A DNA stretch of 64,000 nt, from assembly GCF_947260015.1 (NCBI RefSeq), contig NZ_CAMYOM010000012.1, positions 22,861 through 86,860 of the forward strand. Reading direction: 5' to 3'. This document shows, in pieces, positions 60,650-64,000 of this stretch. The notes under the pieces were generated by a model, which ran no database searches, was not told the origin of the DNA, and saw nothing but the letters and a program-made list of their open reading frames with translations. Position numbers and translations under genes: made by a program. Positions within the stretch are counted from its first letter, which is position 1, and the number at the start of each line of letters is the position of its first letter. This DNA is from an uncultured Eudoraea sp. Its GTDB lineage: Bacteria; Bacteroidota; Bacteroidia; Flavobacteriales; Flavobacteriaceae.

Positions 60650-61423
60650 TTAACTATATATATCATTTAATACCCGAGCTAAACGCAGCCCTCCTTTTTG
60701 TAATTGTTTCTCTACCGTGTTCCAATATTTATAACTGTAAGAATAGCCTAACTTTTCGCCTTTCTCAACTGAGGTATATATTTCATTTACCAATTCTTGT
60801 GATTCCTTTACCCATTCCAGAACTGTACCTTTATTTATTTCCCTAATTTTTTCTTTATTAAGGCTCAGTAATTTTTTTGATAGTTCGGTATAACTCATCC
60901 CATAATCATTAATCATATCAGAATCCCAAACCCTATGTAAATTACTACCTTTTCCAAACCACTGCAGCTGAATTTCATTACCACCTTTATCCTCTGCCCG
61001 CCCAACGTGCATGGGTTGATGCAAATCACCAATTAAATGAATAAGCATTTTTAAATAGAAAATTCTGTCTGCTTCAGTACTGTCACTATTTTTTAGTATT
61101 TCAATACATTTTAGAATTCCGGTAACCAAATCTCCATTTGGGTTTGGTTCTACCTCTGAATAATTCTTGTCCAATGGTATATTTACATAATGCCAGGCCG
61201 AGAAATTTCTAAAGGCTCTGTCTGACTTAATGATGTCAGCATAATTAGAAACAGTTGCCAGACTTTGCCCCTTTAGTAATTTAGAAATAGCGCGTTTTGT
61301 TCTTCCATTTAAATGTTCCTGTGCTACATCACCAATAACCCTGTGACCTGTTTTGGACCAGAAATTGTAATTTCCCATTACTAAATGGACGCTCAAAAGA
61401 CCCAATAAAACAATACTCCTCAT
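60650..61423 (-). CDS. S1/P1-type secreted nuclease
   Basis: The protein has 257 residues from the ATG at 61423, chosen because it starts the signal peptide (MRSIVLLGLLSVHLVMG). The S1/P1 nuclease pattern is present: mature Trp and WSKTGHRVIGDVAQ, FSAWHYVNIPLD, LIHLIGDLHQPMHVG, and GGNEIQLQWFGKGSNLHRVWD, which supply the three zinc sites. It degrades single-stranded DNA and RNA outside the cytosol, probably for phosphate or nucleoside scavenging. It is divergent from pbp1a. Confidence 0.92.
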   Translation of the reverse strand: MRSIVLLGLLSVHLVMGNYNFWSKTGHRVIGDVAQEHLNGRTKRAISKLLKGQSLATVSNYADIIKSDRAFRNFSAWHYVNIPLDKNYSEVEPNPNGDLVTGILKCIEILKNSDSTEADRIFYLKMLIHLIGDLHQPMHVGRAEDKGGNEIQLQWFGKGSNLHRVWDSDMINDYGMSYTELSKKLLSLNKEKIREINKGTVLEWVKESQELVNEIYTSVEKGEKLGYSYSYKYWNTVEKQLQKGGLRLARVLNDIYS

Positions 61424-61527
61424 TGCTGATTTTTTTTTCAAAATTAAATAAAAGGGCATTAATGTATTGTTAAGGCATGTAATATTTTAATTAAATAATT
61501 TCATCTTGCATAAATAAATCCATATAA

Positions 61528-63771
61528 GTGATTCTTAAAAGAATAACTCCTCCATTTCTAAGGTATGCCTTGTTAGCAGCAGCCCTGTTCATTGGTCTGG
61601 CACTAATCTTTGTATTGAGTGTCTATTTTGGTGCCTGGGGAAAAGTTCCCGACAAGAAATCATTGGCAGAATATCAGCACTCAAGAGCTTCGGAAATATA
61701 TACTGCAGATAGCGTGCTAATTGGAAAATATTACCTGACTGATAGACAACCCGTTTCGTACCATAATATCCCAAAACAATTAATAAATGCTCTTATCGCC
61801 GTTGAAGACGAACGATTTTATGAGCATTCCGGAATAGACTACAAAAGTTTATTAAGAGTAGCAGTAAAAACAGTTTTAATGCAAAATAAAGCCTCAGGCG
61901 GGGGCAGTACCATTAGTCAGCAGTTGGCCAAAAATCTTTATCCCAGATCAAGAACAGGAAAATTTTATTTAACTGTTGATAAAATTAAAGAAATGATAGT
62001 TGCTACGAGACTTGAAGAAATCTATACCAAGGAAGAGGTTTTAATGCACTATTTAAACACAGTTTCCTTTGGCGATAATACTTTTGGCATAGAAAGTGCC
62101 TCCTTAAAATTCTTTAGCAAAGGCTCCAATAAACTAAAGATTGAAGAAGCTGCAGTTCTTATAGGAATGCTAAAGGCTACCTACACTTATAATCCGCGAG
62201 TTTTCCCTAAAAATAGTATTCAACGAAGAAATCTGGTATTGAATTCCATGGAAGAAAGAGGCTTTATTAAAGCAGGAGAAAATGATAGTTTAAAAGTTCT
62301 GCCGTTAACTATTAATTATAGAGATTATGATCATAATCATGGATTAGCTCCATATTTTAGGGAAGAAGTACGAAAACAAGTTCTCAACTGGTGTAAAAAG
62401 CAAAATGAACAAGGAAATTCCTATAATATTTATACTTCGGGGCTCAAAATTTATACTACTCTCGATTACAAAATGCAGGTTTTAGCAGAAGAAGCCATGA
62501 AGACTCATATGAAATCCCTTCAAAAAAGTTTTGAAAAGAGCTATGGTCAATCGGCCCCATGGCTTACAGACAAGGAATTAATTTTTAAAACGGTGAAGAA
62601 ATCTACAGCCTATAAAAATCTAATTCAACAGGGCCTGAATGAGCAACAGGCATTGGATAGCTTACAAAAAAAGAAAGTGATGACTGTTACTTCATGGGAA
62701 GGCGATAAAGAACTGGAAATAAGTTCTATAGACAGTATTAAGCATTATATGAAATTTCTTAATACCGGTTCTATCTCCATAGATCCGACGACAGGTTCTG
62801 TTAAAACCTGGATAGGTGGGATTGAGTATAAAGTTTTCAAATATGATCATATTTCTCAAAGCAGAAGGCAAGTGGGGTCAACATTTAAACCAATAGTTTA
62901 CACCGCAGCATTGGAATCCGGAATTGAACCCTGCACCTATTTTTCCGCTGAAGAAGTAGCCTATAAAAATTTAGAGGGTTGGTCTCCTTCAAATTCCGGG
63001 AATAAAGAAGAAACTTATATGAATTATTCCATGAAACAGGCATTGAGTAATTCTGTGAATACCGTGGCGGTAAAAGTTTTGGAAAGAACAGGTATAGAGA
63101 ACGTCCTGGAACAGGCTGTAAAAATGGGAATTACAGAAGATTTACCAGAATTACCCTCCTTAGCTCTGGGTACAGGGGAAATTGGTATTGAAGAAATGGC
63201 GGGAGCGTATGCCAGTTATGTAAATCACGGGAAACCAGTTGCACCCATATTGATAAGTAGCATAAATAATTACAAAGATTCCATACTTGATACTTTTAGT
63301 CCAACTATATCAAAAGTTCAAGCATTCAGTGAGGAAAACCGGCAAATTATGCTCGAATATATGAAAGCCACGATTAATGAAGGAACGGGAAGCAGAATAA
63401 GAAATATCTATGGATTAAAAAATGATATTGCTGGTAAAACCGGAACAACACAGAATAATAAAGATGCGTGGTTTGTAGCACTTACCCCTAAATTAGTTCA
63501 TGTAACCTGGGTAGGTTTGGATAATCATGAAATAGGTTTTAAGAACACATCACTTGGGCAGGGCGCCAGTGCTGCATTGCCTATTTTTGCGATTTGGATG
63601 CAAAAATTAAATAGAGATGCATCCTATAATTACATAACCCGGGCCAGGTTTATTAAACCTGATGCTGCGGTACTTTCCATGCTTGAATGCGAACCTGTAA
63701 AACGGGACGGCTTCTTTAAAAGACTTTTTAAAAATCCCAAAAAGAAGAAAACTAAAAAATTCAAGCAGTAA
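61528..63771 (+). CDS. Class A penicillin-binding protein 1A
   Basis: The protein has 747 residues with a GTG start and an N-terminal membrane anchor (about 12-32). The glycosyltransferase domain has EDERFYEHSG and GGGSTISQQLAKNLYPR; the transpeptidase domain has the active Ser in RQVGSTFKPI (about residue 451), SNSVN, and AGKTGTT (about 636). The C-terminus is basic (RLFKNPKKKKTKKFK). It polymerises and cross-links peptidoglycan. The frame ends 229 bp before the window edge. Confidence 0.95.
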   Translation: MILKRITPPFLRYALLAAALFIGLALIFVLSVYFGAWGKVPDKKSLAEYQHSRASEIYTADSVLIGKYYLTDRQPVSYHNIPKQLINALIAVEDERFYEHSGIDYKSLLRVAVKTVLMQNKASGGGSTISQQLAKNLYPRSRTGKFYLTVDKIKEMIVATRLEEIYTKEEVLMHYLNTVSFGDNTFGIESASLKFFSKGSNKLKIEEAAVLIGMLKATYTYNPRVFPKNSIQRRNLVLNSMEERGFIKAGENDSLKVLPLTINYRDYDHNHGLAPYFREEVRKQVLNWCKKQNEQGNSYNIYTSGLKIYTTLDYKMQVLAEEAMKTHMKSLQKSFEKSYGQSAPWLTDKELIFKTVKKSTAYKNLIQQGLNEQQALDSLQKKKVMTVTSWEGDKELEISSIDSIKHYMKFLNTGSISIDPTTGSVKTWIGGIEYKVFKYDHISQSRRQVGSTFKPIVYTAALESGIEPCTYFSAEEVAYKNLEGWSPSNSGNKEETYMNYSMKQALSNSVNTVAVKVLERTGIENVLEQAVKMGITEDLPELPSLALGTGEIGIEEMAGAYASYVNHGKPVAPILISSINNYKDSILDTFSPTISKVQAFSEENRQIMLEYMKATINEGTGSRIRNIYGLKNDIAGKTGTTQNNKDAWFVALTPKLVHVTWVGLDNHEIGFKNTSLGQGASAALPIFAIWMQKLNRDASYNYITRARFIKPDAAVLSMLECEPVKRDGFFKRLFKNPKKKKTKKFKQ

Positions 63772-64000
63772 AGTTAACATCACACCTGTAGATCATGGTA
63801 ATTTGTAGTTTGATTAAATTTTAAAGAATATTGCTTTAATTTTACACTTTTATAACACTTAAAAGTTTATCAGTTATCCAAAAATAGTTCAATGAAATAC
63901 TTGGGAATATGTCGTTCACAATACAACTCCGGTCATTTGCAGAAAAAGCATTGTTCCCTAAATAAAAACGGAGGATATTTGTATCCTGGTTTTTATTAAA
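63772..64000. other. Intergenic end of window
   Basis: No confident gene. A 35-codon frame (63892-63999) fills part of it but has no recognisable family and may be chance. Confidence 0.4.

Noticed and set aside
63892..63999. 35-codon plus-strand frame at the window end
   Set aside because: Short, no recognisable motif, and no clear ribosome-binding site; chance is as likely as coding.
1..64000. CRISPR array, prophage or insertion sequence
   Set aside because: No regularly spaced repeats, cas genes, transposases, integrases or phage structural genes were found in the window.

Overview
The window is AT-rich chromosomal DNA from a member of the Bacteroidetes, most likely Flavobacteriaceae. The evidence is the gene set (rpmB-rpmG-DUF4295-ftsY-rimO block, carotenoid genes crtI/crtB/crtZ, paired SurA-like foldases, 7TM-AraC regulator, CrtZ-type hydroxylase), lipoprotein signal peptides, TAnnTTTG-type -7 boxes, and start sites without strong Shine-Dalgarno sequences. 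No prophage, insertion sequence or CRISPR array was seen. One tRNA (Leu, GAG) is present and no rRNA.

Region 1 (1-16.2 kb) is a stress/dormancy island: six tandem-domain universal stress proteins, a thioredoxin, a short ribosome hibernation factor (HPF), an eRF1-like protein, an ATP-cone/PD-(D/E)XK nuclease-like protein, a beta-CASP metallo-hydrolase (cut by the window edge), a LytTR regulator with an ABC efflux operon, and a helical protein of unknown function. In its centre lie a LOV-PAS histidine kinase and a receiver-cNMP-Crp response regulator. Seven intergenic palindromes of the form ATGAY-N4-RTCAN sit exactly 22 bp upstream of TAnnTTTR-like -7 boxes and serve eight promoters of this island. 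I infer that the Crp-type regulator binds them, so the island looks like a self-contained, possibly blue-light-responsive, dormancy regulon. This is the main finding.

Region 2 (16.3-33.5 kb): tRNA-Leu, a sugar-related DUF1080/Gfo-Idh-MocA pair, a B12-dependent MerR (CarH/LitR type) regulator followed by the carotenoid operon crtI-crtB-crtZ, two TlpA-like thioredoxins (one with a destroyed CxxC), aconitase, MoxR ATPase, two periplasmic PPIase/SurA-type proteins, a frameshifted beta-lactamase-like hydrolase, and a fasciclin protein divergent from an ECF sigma/anti-sigma pair.

Region 3 (33.5-46.6 kb) is mainly housekeeping on the minus strand: rimO, a class C beta-lactamase-like lipoprotein, a DUF481 protein, an amidase, a DUF2911-TPR gene broken by two in-frame stops, ftsY, DUF4295, rpmG, rpmB fused in frame to cinA, an Hpt protein, a fumarylacetoacetase-like enzyme, an exonuclease, an E2 acyltransferase and recR.

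Region 4 (46.6-64 kb): a sodium:solute symporter, a collapsed TonB-receptor remnant, fabH, htpG with a sigma-54-like promoter, an ECF sigma factor whose promoter and that of its divergent neighbour share one architecture, two AraC regulators, a MOSC protein, AlkB, S1/P1 nuclease and PBP1A. Many genes end in strong bidirectional hairpin terminators.
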